From positions 20,815,433-20,879,432 of the forward strand of contig CATQJL010000001.1 in the NCBI GenBank assembly GCA_958299035.1: DNA of 64,000 bases, written 5' to 3'. Positions 11,035 through 22,229 of the stretch are shown piece by piece. This DNA is from Cylicocyclus nassatus. Taxonomy: Eukaryota; Nematoda; Chromadorea; Rhabditida; Strongylidae. The notes beneath the pieces are model-generated. The model was not told the DNA's origin. It saw only the letters and a list, made by a program, of their open reading frames with translations, and made no database searches. Position 1 is the first letter of the stretch. The number at the start of each line of letters is the position of its first letter. Both the position numbers and the translations under genes were made by a program.

Positions 11035-11660
11035 TCTGCTATTCAAAAACGATGAGAGAACCCGGTGCGAAGCAGGGTGGCGGAAACAATGGGATGTGCT
11101 GCACGCGTGTTATGAATCAGCAACGAGGGCCGATGCTTCAGAAAGAGAAACAAAAACGGCGACGAGAAGACCTTTATGTCGTGTCCTTCTGGTTTTTTAT
11201 GTGAGAGTTTGTTCAAACTTGGATTAGGAAGAATTTCGCCAGTTTTGAGTGGTGGAAATGGGAGACAGTTTGAGATTTCGTGCCTAAAACGGAACCTCAC
11301 CCTCTATTGGTCTATACAGGTTTCGAAACGATTTTGCGGAATAGCGTGGGGGTGGGCGGGGCTTCAAGTTTCTCTTGATTTGCACGCATCGCCTTCCCTA
11401 CCCCCCAGAGGAACACTCAAAAAATTCAAATTTACCCGTGGGACCATCAGTTAATCCCACCGCCGAGCGTAGAAGGTGTACACGGGTGTGTGTAACCCTA
11501 TCTGTAGCTCGTTTACTCCACCCCTACCAATATTTGTTTGTTTAGCGTGGGATCAGCGCTAGTGCAAAGGGGGGGGGGGTGCACTTCGGCCGGACACTAG
11601 CGGGCCGGAGTGTTCGCATGTTCGAATAGCCGCTCGCTACACCTCTAAAAGCACTACTTT
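11035..11660. promoter_or_regulatory. Conserved block I, copy 1: MARE-like and forkhead-like sites
   Basis: Matches 34605-35225 and 57385-57995. Conserved words include ATGAATCAGCAA (a Maf/bZIP-like half palindrome), TATTTGTTTGTTTA (forkhead-like) and GTGTAACCCTATCTGTAGC, followed by a G11-G12 tract and CACTTCGGCCGGACACTAGC. The 92-codon frame at 11176-11454 is not preserved in the other copies. Confidence 0.45.
11569..11579 (+). repeat. G11 homopolymer, unit 1
   Basis: Positionally equivalent to G12 at 35130 and G12 at 57912; the tract follows the conserved word CAGCGCTAGTGCAA in all units. Confidence 0.97.
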
Positions 11661-11997
11661 TGATATCTCTTCCGCTGCTTTGGACTCAAGGAGAACTTAT
11701 AGGAAATTCCCTGGAGAGCCATGAATTCTGCAATATTAAGTGATTCATGTAATAAAAGTCCTGATATTGTACGTGCGCTGAGTGCTTAAATATTTTCATT
11801 ATTCCGTAATTCTTTCACCGGTTTTTTTGTTCTTTCATTCAATTTGCTTTTTAACGGTTTTTTTAGGATGTGGGGCTATTTCTTTTTTGTATTCATCCTT
11901 TGTTTTTTGCTACTATATGTCTCTGTCTTACGTCTGTCTACATATCTCCTTCTCAATGTAAAATGCCTCTAACGTCACCAAAACTCACCACCTTATT

Positions 11998-12007
11998 CCC
12001 CCCCCCC
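11998..12007 (+). repeat. C10 homopolymer, unit 1
   Basis: Equivalent to C11 at 35584 in unit 2. Confidence 0.97.
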
Positions 12008-12299
12008 GAAAGAAAGAGGATTTTATACGTTTAATCATCTGTGGATTTTTCTAAGAGTAACTCAGCTTCACTTCATTGAAATTCCAAACTGCTGCATCTT
12101 TGGAAAATAGAAACTTACAGATCTAAAAGTTTTCTTACGCGATTTTTCTTTTCAAAAATACAAAACGCGACGCGCATACCGTTGAAATCAACGTTTTTTA
12201 ACCCAAATTGGATCACTTAACCCTATTTGCTGCTACCAGTGTATAAGATAAGATAGAATTTCTCTAATCTATTTTCTAAGTCATACATATTGTGTCAAG

Positions 12300-12870
12300 C
12301 ACATTCAACGCCTGTAACAGGAAACTCGTCCGGGTCACGGTTTTTCAGACTATGTTCAAACAGAGACTACAAGGCGCGGGGCAGCGGGGGTCGTTTGGGA
12401 ATTAAAGGGTTTCTCGCACATTAGCGGCTGTTATCAGAGTTGTCGTTGTGATAACCGTGTTTATTTGATTCGTCGGAAGGGGGGGGGGGGGAGGATGAAG
12501 AAGCAGAGGAGGGGTAGAATATGGAACAGATCTTTTCGCAAAATCCCAAATTTCGTCCAAAGCGCTCCGCCCACCCATTAATCGCTCTCCATGCCACCGA
12601 CAGGTGTTTTCGCAACCAAAAACACTGGCGAATTGACCTCTTTGACAGCTCTTCGACGCTTCAATCGCCTTTGAAGGACTTAACTCATCGAAGCGGACGA
12701 GTTATCGAATACAACACCGTATAATCCACTGCATTCACCTTCACTAAACCATCGCCGATTATTCTCGATCGAGCGGTCACGTTAAACGTCTCACATCTGT
12801 TAGACTTATGCTGATCGTTCGCATGTTTGCTTGTCGTCTTTGCGCGTTGCGCTTGTGGTGTGTGTTTACA
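12300..12870. promoter_or_regulatory. Conserved block J, copy 1
   Basis: Matches 35850-36470 and 58590-59245. It holds GGATTAAAGGG (OTX-like GGATTA), GCTGTTATCAG and GTGATAA (GATA-like), CCCATTAATCGC (homeodomain-like), ACAGGTGTTTT (E-box CAGGTG), CCTTTGAAGG (TCF-like) and GTGTTTACAG (forkhead-like). AACTCGTCC occurs at 12323-12331, with its reverse complement at 12695-12703. The sites stay in order between copies while intervening bases change. Confidence 0.5.
12479..12491 (+). repeat. G13 homopolymer, unit 1
   Basis: Equivalent to G14 at 36029 and G10 at 58763, just after the conserved TGTTTATTTG. Confidence 0.97.
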
Positions 12871-13105
12871 GACTTTTTTGGGTTACAGTACTCTCGAGTT
12901 TTTGGGGATCGAAGAAAATGGGTTATGCACTAGTTTTTGTAAAATTTTTCCCTGTGTACTATTTTGAGAATGCAACTACCTCTGGATTTTACCCTAATGG
13001 ACATAATGTAAATACCAATTTGTTTCGGTTCCGTGAAAAATCTATCTATTACGGGATTGCTGCGAGTAATTTTCGCTTGTGATCTCTGCTGGATTCCAGA
13101 GCGTA

Positions 13106-13117
13106 GGGGGGGGGGGG
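13106..13117 (+). repeat. G12 homopolymer, unit 1
   Basis: Located in a spacer; no counterpart seen in the other units. Confidence 0.97.
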
Positions 13118-13319
13118 TAGAAGAAGGGTGATAGAAATTTCTTCTGGAAAAAACAAGAGGACGTGCAAATTTTTTTGGGATGCATTTTTTCAACATAATA
13201 GAGGTGCTAACACCCCATTGGAACGGCCGCGCCTTCTAAATAATGTCCTAGAGGTTCTCGTTCATGCTGTATGTTATTTTGGGTGCACCTCATATAATAC
13301 CGACATATCCATCTTCTTT

Positions 13320-13980
13320 GAACCCAAATGACCTCCTGCGGGCAGAACTGAATTCCTTAAGAGCCCCACTAATTACAGTGTACGGCTGTTTCTTTCATTG
13401 CCAGCGTTACGGTACTGGAGATTGAAGGTGGTAGGGGCGAAGAAAAGGAGCAGCAGCGCGTATCAATGACTTTCAATTGAGTAATTATCCTCGCTTTAAT
13501 TGCCATAATTAACCCATCTCCTCCGTCAGCTCCGTCCAGAGTCTCGCACACCTGCACGACGAGCTGTTCACATTGTTCCGATACAACTCGTCCACGTCCG
13601 CACGCGCACTACCCCGTTTTATTTCGTAATCACAGGTTCTTCTCCTTCTTCCTTTCCAAGGGTATTATTCCCAGCTGCATACATTGTACTTTTCTTTTGT
13701 TCCTTCACTACGGCTATGCAGATGTTTAGTGCAAGGTTTTAGCCCCCCCTCCCATTTTTGTTTGCATACTGTAGAGCGGTTACAGTGTCTTCATGAGGAG
13801 CTGCGCGCACATGCACGAGTCGGTCAATTGGGTTAAGTACGCGTCTCCTTTGATGTGGTCGTTCCTTATTTGCATTCTCGTCCCCGGTCCACGTTCGACT
13901 TCTTTGTGGCCCTTTAATATGGCCTTGTGCTTAGCGTTGAGCTGCTCTCGCTAGTCTTTTGATGGTTGCGCCATAATGGG
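13320..13980. promoter_or_regulatory. Conserved block K, copy 1: homeodomain, POU and TCF sites
   Basis: Matches 37245-37925 and 59960-60625. A tight cluster near 13471-13515 has three AT-rich homeodomain-type cores (GTAATTATC, TTTAATTG, ATAATTAAC). Further along are CACACCTGCAC (E-box), AACTCGTCC (13585-13593), a TCF-like CCTTTGATG (13847-13855) and a perfect octamer ATTTGCAT (13868-13875). This density and order of sites, kept in three copies, is the pattern of a developmental enhancer; that role is inferred. Confidence 0.5.
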
Positions 13981-15095
13981 AAATTGGATAATGTTTGCCA
14001 ATGGATAGGGTGCGGTAGTTTTTCTGGTTAGAATTTTGTCTTATTTTCAAGACCTAAATTTAATGCACACAGTTTTTGAATCATCATGATACACATTTGG
14101 CTCAGAAAGTAGATTAAAAGCCAGATATGTGAGGGCCTACCGTTGCTTCAGTTCTAAAGGATGTTTTGCTCTTCATTGTAGAATTTTTACTTCATATTTT
14201 ATAAATCGACAGGTTTCACAACCAATAATGCTCAGTGACCATTTCCGATTCGGCATGTATAGAACAGAATCCTAAGGTAACAAAACTCAATGCCTATAGC
14301 TACCTATCGTATACTATTTCAACTTTCTCATCACGATTGTCCTTACTTTTTGTTTTTTTTTCATGATTTTAAGTTCGTTTTGCTCGAGACCATCCAATTT
14401 ATTTTCTCGGCTGGAAAAATGTAAGTATAGGAAGGATTCCCTTACAGTCAGGAAGTTAGTACCGTAATCTAATCGTAATCGCATTTATTTACGGATGGGC
14501 GTGGCAACTGTCACTACGAATTTGCATCAACTCGTCCGGCGCGCGAGTGGTGTTGCCATCTTTGGCTCCCATTTTCTTTTCCAAGGTCTTAGGATAGTGC
14601 CATAGGCCTTTAAACAAAAATAATGTCTTTTAAAACTTTTTACACATTGATTTGATGTTTCTTTCACGGAGTTATTTTGCGATCTATTTTTTCAGATCTA
14701 TTTTTTCGCTTTTCCAAGACTCTATTGCTTCTCATTTCTTCTCAGGTTCCCATAAATCTTGGGGAAGGTTCTTTTTTCAGACACTGTTATAATGATTTTT
14801 TTTTCAAGTTTGCATGCTCAAATTACTAATTAGATGAATTTTCATATATTCTGGTTTTGCAATAAGCTTAACTCTCTTTGAAATAGGTGAATGTCCAGAA
14901 TTTACTATCCATCTTTCCATGCACTATGTATATGGAAAAAATGCGAGCATATATACGCTGTCATGCTTAATTGAACATTTCCTGTACTTTTCGGGAACAA
15001 GGTTTGATATCGGATTACCTGCTGTCTGTCTTCTCATCCCTTACATTCAACTGTTGGGTAGTTTTTTTTAACTAGGTACTAAGACGGGCTTTTGC

Positions 15096-15210
15096 TTACG
15101 AAATTTTAGGGCCATAAAACAAATTTATGTCTATTTTTGTAGGATATTGGAATATTTTGCCTTTTTCCTTGCTCGGCGTAATAAAATTTTATGCCCGTAA
15201 AATTTCGTAA
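15096..15210. ncRNA. Conserved long hairpin, copy 1
   Basis: Arms 15096-15119 and 15187-15210 pair over 24 positions with two mismatches, around a loop of about 67 nt. The same arms and spacing occur at 39265-39380 and 61740-61855. Arm sequence begins TTACGAAATTTTA. It could be a structured transcript, a precursor of small RNAs or an old MITE; no evidence of transcription. Confidence 0.35.
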
Positions 15211-15232
15211 CGTTCTAAAGTCTTTTTTGCAG

Positions 15233-15372
15233 CTCTACTAGCCGCGACGGCTGTGTGTGCCGAATCGCAGCCAAGCGCGATTCATTGTTATGACTGTCCT
15301 CGTGCGAAATCAGAAAAAATCGCGTTGCTCTTTTGTTCCCTCGGCATTTTCCCATTCATGGCTATTACATAG
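15233..15372 (+). CDS. Possible secreted Ly-6-like exon fragment, copy 1
   Basis: After TTTTTTGCAG, a good splice-acceptor match, the frame reads LLAATAVCA, which resembles the end of a signal peptide, then SAIHCYDCP, resembling the first cysteine strand (CYxC) of Ly-6/uPAR domains. It ends at a stop (15370-15372). The first 74 bases are nearly identical in the three units. No start exon, no clear donor and no remaining cysteines were found. Unit 2 has lost one base inside CYDC, so the frame breaks there. A dead or alternatively spliced exon, or coincidence, are all possible. Confidence 0.2.
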
Positions 15373-15376
15373 CCAT
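15358..15376. other. Perfect short hairpin, copy 1
   Basis: ATGGCTAT and ATAGCCAT pair around TAC. The same 19 bases recur at 39526-39544 and 62001-62019. Confidence 0.7.
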
Positions 15377-15700
15377 AATAGGGAAACATGTTTTTGTCGC
15401 AGGTTAAGCCGACTCTCCCACCTTTCGCTCGGAAACACAAGAACTCGTCCGAAGTTGACAATAGCGCAGTTACTTTTACGGGCAAGGTTCAGGATCACGC
15501 ACATGTCATTTATGATGCCATTTTATGATTCGAACCACTCCTCCTTGGTCGCGGTCTAATGTACGAGTTTTCCGACTACCTCTCTTGTTATGACAATAAT
15601 GGTAGCCTTACAGCTACTGGTTGCTTGGATGTTAATTGTCTCGGAGGTCTTAGTGATGGAGTTTTGTGATCCAGATGTCATTATTATGGGACGGGGGAGG

Positions 15701-16762
15701 GGTTGGACATGTGCTTCTGAGAAGACAGTTATGAACGGATAAGATCTGGGCTGTGTATGATGTTAGTGCAAACAAGTACACAAGATCCTGTCAAAGTTGT
15801 ATAGATTACTGTAGGCATACGGTAATTGCAAAGCTCACATTGCCTCAAATTTATTATGTGTTCTAGCGGAGAGATCTCTTACTCACATTCGTCTTTTCAT
15901 GCAATCAGCTTGTTTGTAGTTCTTTAGGGATCATACTTTCATTTTTCGAGTCACTTCGGGATACTGTGGAATACGGTGGGAAGTGCACTTACTTATAACA
16001 CAAAATGCTCCAAGTTTTTTTTTGCACATTAATGCACATCCTTGCAACCATCGCAGCCTGGACTCACTGTATTAAACTTATCAAGGAGATGCACAAATTC
16101 TCTTATTCAATATGATTACCTTGTTTGTTCTAGCTACTGTAGTTCCACTGTAGCTATCTGGTCATTACTCCTGTGCACCTTCATCGCCTTCTTCGCATTC
16201 AGCTGGTTTCCCGACTAATATAAAATATTGTGAATTTCTGTTTTTAGGTAAACATCTGCACAGTAGGATCGTCACCCATCTCAGGCCGTCACTGACAACT
16301 TGTGAGGAGCATCAAATGTACTTCTACCTTAGCACATTTCTTCTCTCCTCTTGTCCTTTTCCTTCTATCTTCCACCTAGTAGAAGAATGAGAAAAACAGA
16401 AAATCCAAGTTTCAAGATTGTTCTTCTCTTTTTCTGCTGTTAATTTTACAAAAAAAATTAGCTCCATATATGCTTAAGATAGCAGTGCAATGTTACGTTC
16501 ATAAGCGTCTTTATAGTGTTACGTTTTTTTGCCTAAAAGTCAGATAAAATCGCTCAATTAATGTGATAACGATTGAATATTGCATATAGTATCTGATTGT
16601 GTAATGAGTTCGTGCGCTTTTTTGGAATAAATTTTTTTGCGAAGTTTTTTTCACCGCTAGAAGTGTTGATGCACCCTTCTTTCTGGTTTCAGCATTTCAT
16701 GCGAACTTCAGTAGCGCACAAAATAACAGGAAATATCCAAATATCATAAAAAGCGCACGAAC
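15701..16762. other. Diverged spacer, unit 1
   Basis: Partly alignable with 39880-40980. Contains TACTGTAGG-type words common in some nematode genomes. No gene seen. Confidence 0.4.
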
Positions 16763-17042
16763 ATATAAACAACATAGCACATAGCTCGAGAGCAAAAGCT
16801 CTAGAAACAAGAAAATCAAACGAAAAATCCAATTAGTTAGTATGTCTATACAGTTTTTGATTTAATACTTAATTTTTTGATTTAAGATAATCTGCATAAA
16901 AATTCCAATATTTTTTACTCGATGAATCTCCTACCGCCGACTTGAACTGTTGACCAAGCGCTCACTTCAAAACCTTAACGATGTACCGTTATCCAGTATC
17001 CATCGGGAATGTTCTGGTATTCTGATTAGGGAGATATTCATT
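16763..17042. other. Block M, copy 1: 280 bp identical to unit 2
   Basis: I found no mismatch and no gap against 40981-41260 across 280 bases, while sequence immediately outside differs by substitutions and indels. The block is AT-rich in its first two-thirds (CCAATTAGTTAG, a repeated TTTTTGATTTAA) and more balanced in the last third. Every frame I followed contains stops. It could be an ultraconserved regulatory element, a functional noncoding RNA, or a recent gene-conversion tract. Unit 3 does not extend this far. Confidence 0.8.
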
Positions 17043-17539
17043 AGATCGGGCGGTGCACGCTGGTCGTCCCCCTAATGAAAGCTGGTCAATGGGGTCATAT
17101 AACACCCTGGATGGTGCGGGTGATGAACGTGGAACAACACAATACTTGTCGAAATTCACTTACGCATGGCTTCTTCTAATTATCTTTGATGAAGCGGTGA
17201 TAGAACAGCTGCCACTAGTAGAATATATTGAATATGTGGTTTAAACTGCTAGCACAGGTTTGAGATTTGTAAATCTTTCCAAAAAAATTCTTAATTAACC
17301 AATTTATTTTAATTCATCGGAAATTCTGGAAGCCAATAAAAGAATCCATACTTGAGATAAACGAAGGTAAAGCAAGGAGGTGTTTTCTAAGTAGTAGTAT
17401 GCTCCGAAGTAGGAATTCACAGTTATCCAGATATCACGAAAATTTCTTTCCATTTGAAGCGTTTAATTTATAAATTGTGTTTGGCTAAATTTAATGCACC
17501 AAGGGGCGCTTATTCACCCACTGATCCCTTCTCTCTTCT

Positions 17540-17550
17540 CCCCCCCCCCC
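17540..17550 (+). repeat. C11 homopolymer, unit 1
   Basis: In a pyrimidine-rich spacer; the unit 2 counterpart (about 41750) is C-rich but interrupted. Confidence 0.97.
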
Positions 17551-17989
17551 TCTCGTTCACCTCACACCTCACTTATTTTTGATACTCAGTGTTGAACAGC
17601 ATGCGAGATTATTACTTATGCATCTTGTTTTGACACCATCGCGCATGAGTGAAGTGACAAGTATGATATAATGATCTGTTGTTTTGCTGTCTAATTTTAA
17701 CATTCATTTTGCAACTTTTTTGATAGTTCCTGGAACCTAATAGATAACCTTACTGTAACATCAGGAGCGGGATCTAAATATGGTGTCTGTAATCTACCCC
17801 GTTTGTAACTGCTAGTTTGATGCAGGATCAAAATCAAGCTTTGTAAATGTACAATCAAACCCGGAATATTTTGACGGCACCGAAAAATCACTGCCATAGA
17901 ATGTCGCTGCTGCTGCATAAGGGATGAAAATGGAAGATGAGTTGCTCAAAACAACCACATTTGTTTACTCTGGGATCATATGAAATTCA

Positions 17990-18420
17990 AGCTACGCGTT
18001 ACGGCCAGTACTAGTTCTGGATGGCAACTTTGAGTAACCCATCGCATACGCGGGTTTCATGAATAATTCTAGTAATCACTGTTGTTTGGGTCCGTCAATG
18101 CGTTGCTCAGGTTGCACCCCGCTGGCAGGCGCCGAGATTTTGGTTCTGGTTAACTCATCTCACCTACGGTTACCCCAAGGCTTCTTCGTACTTCTTGAAG
18201 AAAATCGTTTTGTACTTGAATTCGGCTGTAGAATAGTACAGTACTCCCATAAATTTATACATCCATAAAGGCCTCATAAGCTGCATCTAAAGTGCTCTTT
18301 GCGTATGACTCCATGCATATTCTACAAGAATCCTCCGGCAACCCTCGTCGTCTCCCAATGTGATCGCTAATTAAGCCCGATTCTTGATGGGTAATAGCGC
18401 TGCTCAGCGCCCATAAGGCC
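17990..18420. other. Conserved block N, copy 1
   Basis: Matches 42220-42650. Includes TTTCATGAATAATTC, CATGCATATTC (octamer-like) and GATCGCTAATTAAG (homeodomain-like). No shared open frame. Confidence 0.5.
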
Positions 18421-18639
18421 CTCACGCAATCATTGTCCTCTTCAGCTTAATCCAATTTTTCGTATCTATGCTCTACTTTCACTTTTTGGATTCAATTGAT
18501 GTTGGTCAGACTCTATGGCTCTTGGGGTCTTACATGAGGTCGTACCCGGTAGATCTCCCTGGGCTGACTAGGTATGCGCAGCAGTTCATCGTCGAGACTC
18601 CATGGCCCCGGAATCGTGTCAACGCCTTAACTCAGACCA

Positions 18640-18965
18640 GTTTCCAGTTACCTGACAACTTTCTAAACCGCCATCATGTGCTGCTCATCAGTCATTCTCA
18701 TAACCATGGGCTCTTCACAATGCCCTCTGCTTGTGTACGTGTCCGGCTTGCGTGGGTGGCGCGGCTTCCTCAATTAGCAAATCGAGTTCTGGTGTCGGTC
18801 ATTAGAAGCTGGGGACCACGCAGCTCGCGGTCATTTCGCTTCATTCAAGCGTTGAAATTGAAACATGCCCCGATTATAATGAGGTTCAGATGGATGGCGG
18901 GGCGGAAGTGGTTCGGCTGTCGCTAAGTGAAATAATGGAGTGGATAGTTCTAATCATCAAAATCG
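18640..18965. other. Conserved block O, copy 1
   Basis: Matches 42865-43170. The 152-codon plus frame (18468-18926) overlaps it, but indels in unit 2 break that frame and its protein resembles nothing I know, so it is treated as noncoding. Includes CTCAATTAGCAAATCG and CCCCGATTATAAT. Confidence 0.5.
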
Positions 18966-19299
18966 AAAGAAAGGAGGCTCAATTGTGATTCCTATGTACC
19001 CTCTTTCAACCTATTTTCTGATGTTGCTGAAGCTTCTATAATAGTTTCTCAGACATATGAGAGATTCCCGAGGACCAACTTGACATTTCTATGTAAACCT
19101 TAAACTTCATTTTCAACTTTGGTTCAGATTATGAGTTTTTCCTTATGTCTTAGAAACTCCCTTTTCTCTCGCTCCTTTCCCGAAAGATTCGGCCATGGTC
19201 AAAGAAAAGGCTCAGGCAATTCTCCACTTTTTTGTAACAATGTACTCTAAGCAAATCTTGTCAAGCTCATCATTTGTAAAGAACACTTCACATGTATGA

Positions 19300-19790
19300 T
19301 TGTCGCCTCTAACGAACTCGTTTTTACACTCGTTTCTTCCTTAAGACCACCAAAGCAATTTGCATTGGCTGGCTGAAGGCTGGCTAAAGCTGACAGAACG
19401 GTAATTGCATGTGGAGTGGGTTTGGTTAGGAGAATCAGCTTGGCTTCATTAGACGGCTTCCGTTGGTTTTTTCGTCCACTTATTGTCCTTTGAAGACTAA
19501 CGGCATCTGCCGAGAAATTGCCTTGTTCTAGGAATAATTGCTCTGGACAGAACTATTCTTCTACTTTTCTGCAACGTTCTTCAGAATACCGAATTTAGTC
19601 CTAAAACGAATTTGCGCTCCACCCAGAAGGCTTCTAAGCTCCGCTGACCAGTTAGTGAATTAGTTTTCACTTCGCCACGCTTCACCCCTTCATTGGTGGG
19701 CGGCAATTTGAGGGACCAATGCTGCCTAATTATGCTTTCGAGAACTGACCACTCCTAACGAATGATCCTTGTCGCTGCTGCTGTAATTAG
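19300..19790. other. Conserved block P, copy 1
   Basis: Matches 43500-43970. Includes GTTAGTGAATTAG, CTAATTATGC and CCTTGTCGCTGCTGCTG. No open frame shared. Confidence 0.5.
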
Positions 19791-20179
19791 GGATTAGCTG
19801 TAGCTAACATTATCGCTTAAAATTTAGAGTTTGCAGAGAGCTGGGTGGAATTGCTTTGTATTATGTCTCATTTCCATAACTTTCATGTGTCCGTGAGTTA
19901 GTGAAGAGACACTGAAGACAGATTGAGCTCCCCAAGGTTTTATTTCCCACATTTGAATTTATCTCTCATTTTCTTGATCCTATAGTGCTTTTGTAGTGCT
20001 GAATTACCATTTGACAGCAGAGTTCTTGAAATCACTTCTCAAAACAACTCAAACATTCGTTTCGAGATCAGCCTTTGCTTTCTGCAAAATTCACACTCCA
20101 TTACTTTACGCCCTCTTCTCTCATACGTCTCCTTTCGTTTACTCAGTTGCTAATCTAGAGGTTACCTGCTTTTCCATAG

Positions 20180-20345
20180 CAGCGAGAAATACATCATAGT
20201 GCAGCGACAGTCATTAGACGATTAGTTATTAACTGCTGCCGTTCGATTTCCTTTGAAAGGATTACCATAATGGTCGTTTTCCATGGAGCTCCACCTGTGT
20301 AACTTATCAATATAGCTGATTGACTAAGTGCTCTGCTATATAATT
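20180..20345. other. Conserved block Q, copy 1
   Basis: Matches 44330-44480. Includes CGATTAGTTATTAA, TTTCCTTTGAAAGGATTA (TCF-like inside a short inverted repeat) and CCACCTGTG (E-box). Confidence 0.5.
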
Positions 20346-21429
20346 CTGTTCCTTATTCGCGTTGTTATGGATTAAAAATCACATTGAGGAGCTTTCAAGA
20401 AAATTTTGCATCATTTCATAACGCATTTTTATACCATTCGCGCCAAAAATTAGAAATTTTGAGCATATAAGTCAACTAGTTGAGGTCATTATTCGAAAAA
20501 ATTTAGCATGTTTGTGTAAATTGATGACAAACTTATGAATATGATCACACAACAAATTTTACTTGGAAGGAGACAAAATTAATTCATCTTTCTTTCCGTA
20601 AAACGTAACGGGTCTTAGGGTGAGTTAGAAGTTGAAGTTCGTTTGATTACCATTAAAATTCGAATCAATAATTGCATGAAAGTGCAATAGCATGAACGTA
20701 AGCTACTATATCGGACTATTTTATTTCAAAAATGGTTTTCTTTTGATAAAAGGAAATTTACATTGCGAAAATTGCGATTCTGCGCGTGGTTTACATTTGT
20801 CAAACGGATAATCGTTGATCTACAGTATAACAGTCCACTTTGCAGTCTTTCGCTCGATTAATCTTTACTTGGGATTAATCTTTACTTGAGATGTAACGCA
20901 CGAAAATCCTCGTGGTACCAGTGTCCCCACCTAACGCTTACTTGTTGACAACAGGTTGAGACAAAAAATTTTTAATCGGAGTTCGAAGGAAGAGAATTTT
21001 GAATATTGCATCTTCTTCTTGGAAAGAATGGTTCGTGAAACCCAAAATGGAACTCAACATAGAAGTCTTTCGATAGCGCGAGACCAGAGAATTACAATTC
21101 GGGTGTTATTCCGATTCAAAATATGTCATTTTAAACAGACATCTTGAATCTTCAAAAATTTACATGTCAAAATCTTGGTGCAAGACTTTTAACAAAATAA
21201 ATAGCACAAAGTTTTCTATTCGTCCAGATGTCTTCAGATTCTATGCAGAATCTAATTAACCCCTCCTCCAAATTTTTACGAATATAATCTCATAAAGATC
21301 TTGCTCCATATTATTCGCCGCCCCTTGATTTGTAAACACCTTCTTGCTCACCCTGTTTTCCAGTAAGACATTAGTGAGATTTACACAGCTATAGACTCGA
21401 CGGTATCTTATACCCATCCTTTTCACTAT

Positions 21430-21840
21430 CCATGTCCTACCATTTCCACATTTCGCGCACCAGTGCTCGTGTAAATGCTAGTGTACACTGGGCACATTTG
21501 CATGGTTTGCGCGCTCCATTCGCGCCTTTCATCCTCGAAAAAACCGACCATTTGACTCCTACTAAATCATAGGTCTCGTATCACCTGCTAGCTCATCGCT
21601 ATGGCAGCGACCTTGTCACGAGTCCCTTGAGAGAAGTTCTGTATAGGATTCTGGCTACAATTAGCCAGAATCTGTACGCAAGAGCTTCAGCTGTCAGCGT
21701 TTGCTGATCTGTTTGTACGACGTTATGGCGCACAAACGCCGCATACCACCGATCGGCTTAACAATCCGTGGATTAAACACTTTAGCCAGAGCAAAGAATA
21801 ATAATGGGACAACCTGGTCAACAAAAAGGAAATCGCGAGT
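21430..21840. other. Conserved block R, copy 1
   Basis: Matches 44715-45120. Includes CATTTGCATGG (octamer) and CGTGGATTAAACA (OTX-like). Copy 1 has a perfect hairpin at 21647-21672 (GATTCTGGCTA, loop CAAT) that is degenerate in copy 2. Contains the two-copy open segment at 21694. Confidence 0.5.
21694..21840. other. Two-copy open segment (possible exon, either strand)
   Basis: About 45 codons are open on both strands here and at 44980-45115. On the plus strand it reads MAHKRRIPPIGLTIRGLN and continues. Of four codon differences examined between the copies in that frame, three are silent. On the minus strand it reads KVFNPRIVKPIGGMRRL, with mostly silent changes too. No family recognised and no good splice sites seen. 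The same conservation would be expected of a regulatory block. Confidence 0.15.
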
Positions 21841-22229
21841 AATCAGAGGTACTGGTTTGTCCAATTTCTCCGTAAAATTGTAGAAAAATGCAGGAAAAGT
21901 CATCGGATAACTTTAATTAGAAAGGAGCGATGCTGTTTCACAATCTTAGCGATTTCTTATATCCTTCAGCTCCCAATGGTTGTAGAAATGCTGAGGAGGA
22001 TTTTTGCATACTAGCTGGAGCTATGCGTGTCCTTTTCATTGCGTTTCTTCCCCCGGTTTTTCTGCGGCCATAATCGAATTCGTATCAGATTTTTCATAGT
22101 TTAGAGGCAGCACCTTTCAAAATGCTTTAAATTCATAGATGTAAGAATTCAAAATTACTCTCAAGTTACGCCAGTTTGAAATGTTTGTTGTAGAGAGTAG
22201 TCCAGATATAAGGCCTAGTCAGAGAACCC

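Larger units (their letters stand above)
14465..15700. other. Conserved block L, copy 1
   Basis: The longest conserved stretch, matching 38395-39880 and 60820-62370. It contains AACTCGTCC at 14529 and 15442, a long hairpin (15096-15210), an acceptor-like TTTTTTGCAG leading into a signal-peptide-like frame (15233), and a short perfect hairpin (15358-15376). Copy 1 lacks about 240 bp present in the others; the junction is near 14790-14806. Confidence 0.6.

Noticed and set aside
18468..18926. 152-codon plus frame as a gene
   Set aside because: Broken by indels in the unit 2 counterpart and without family resemblance.
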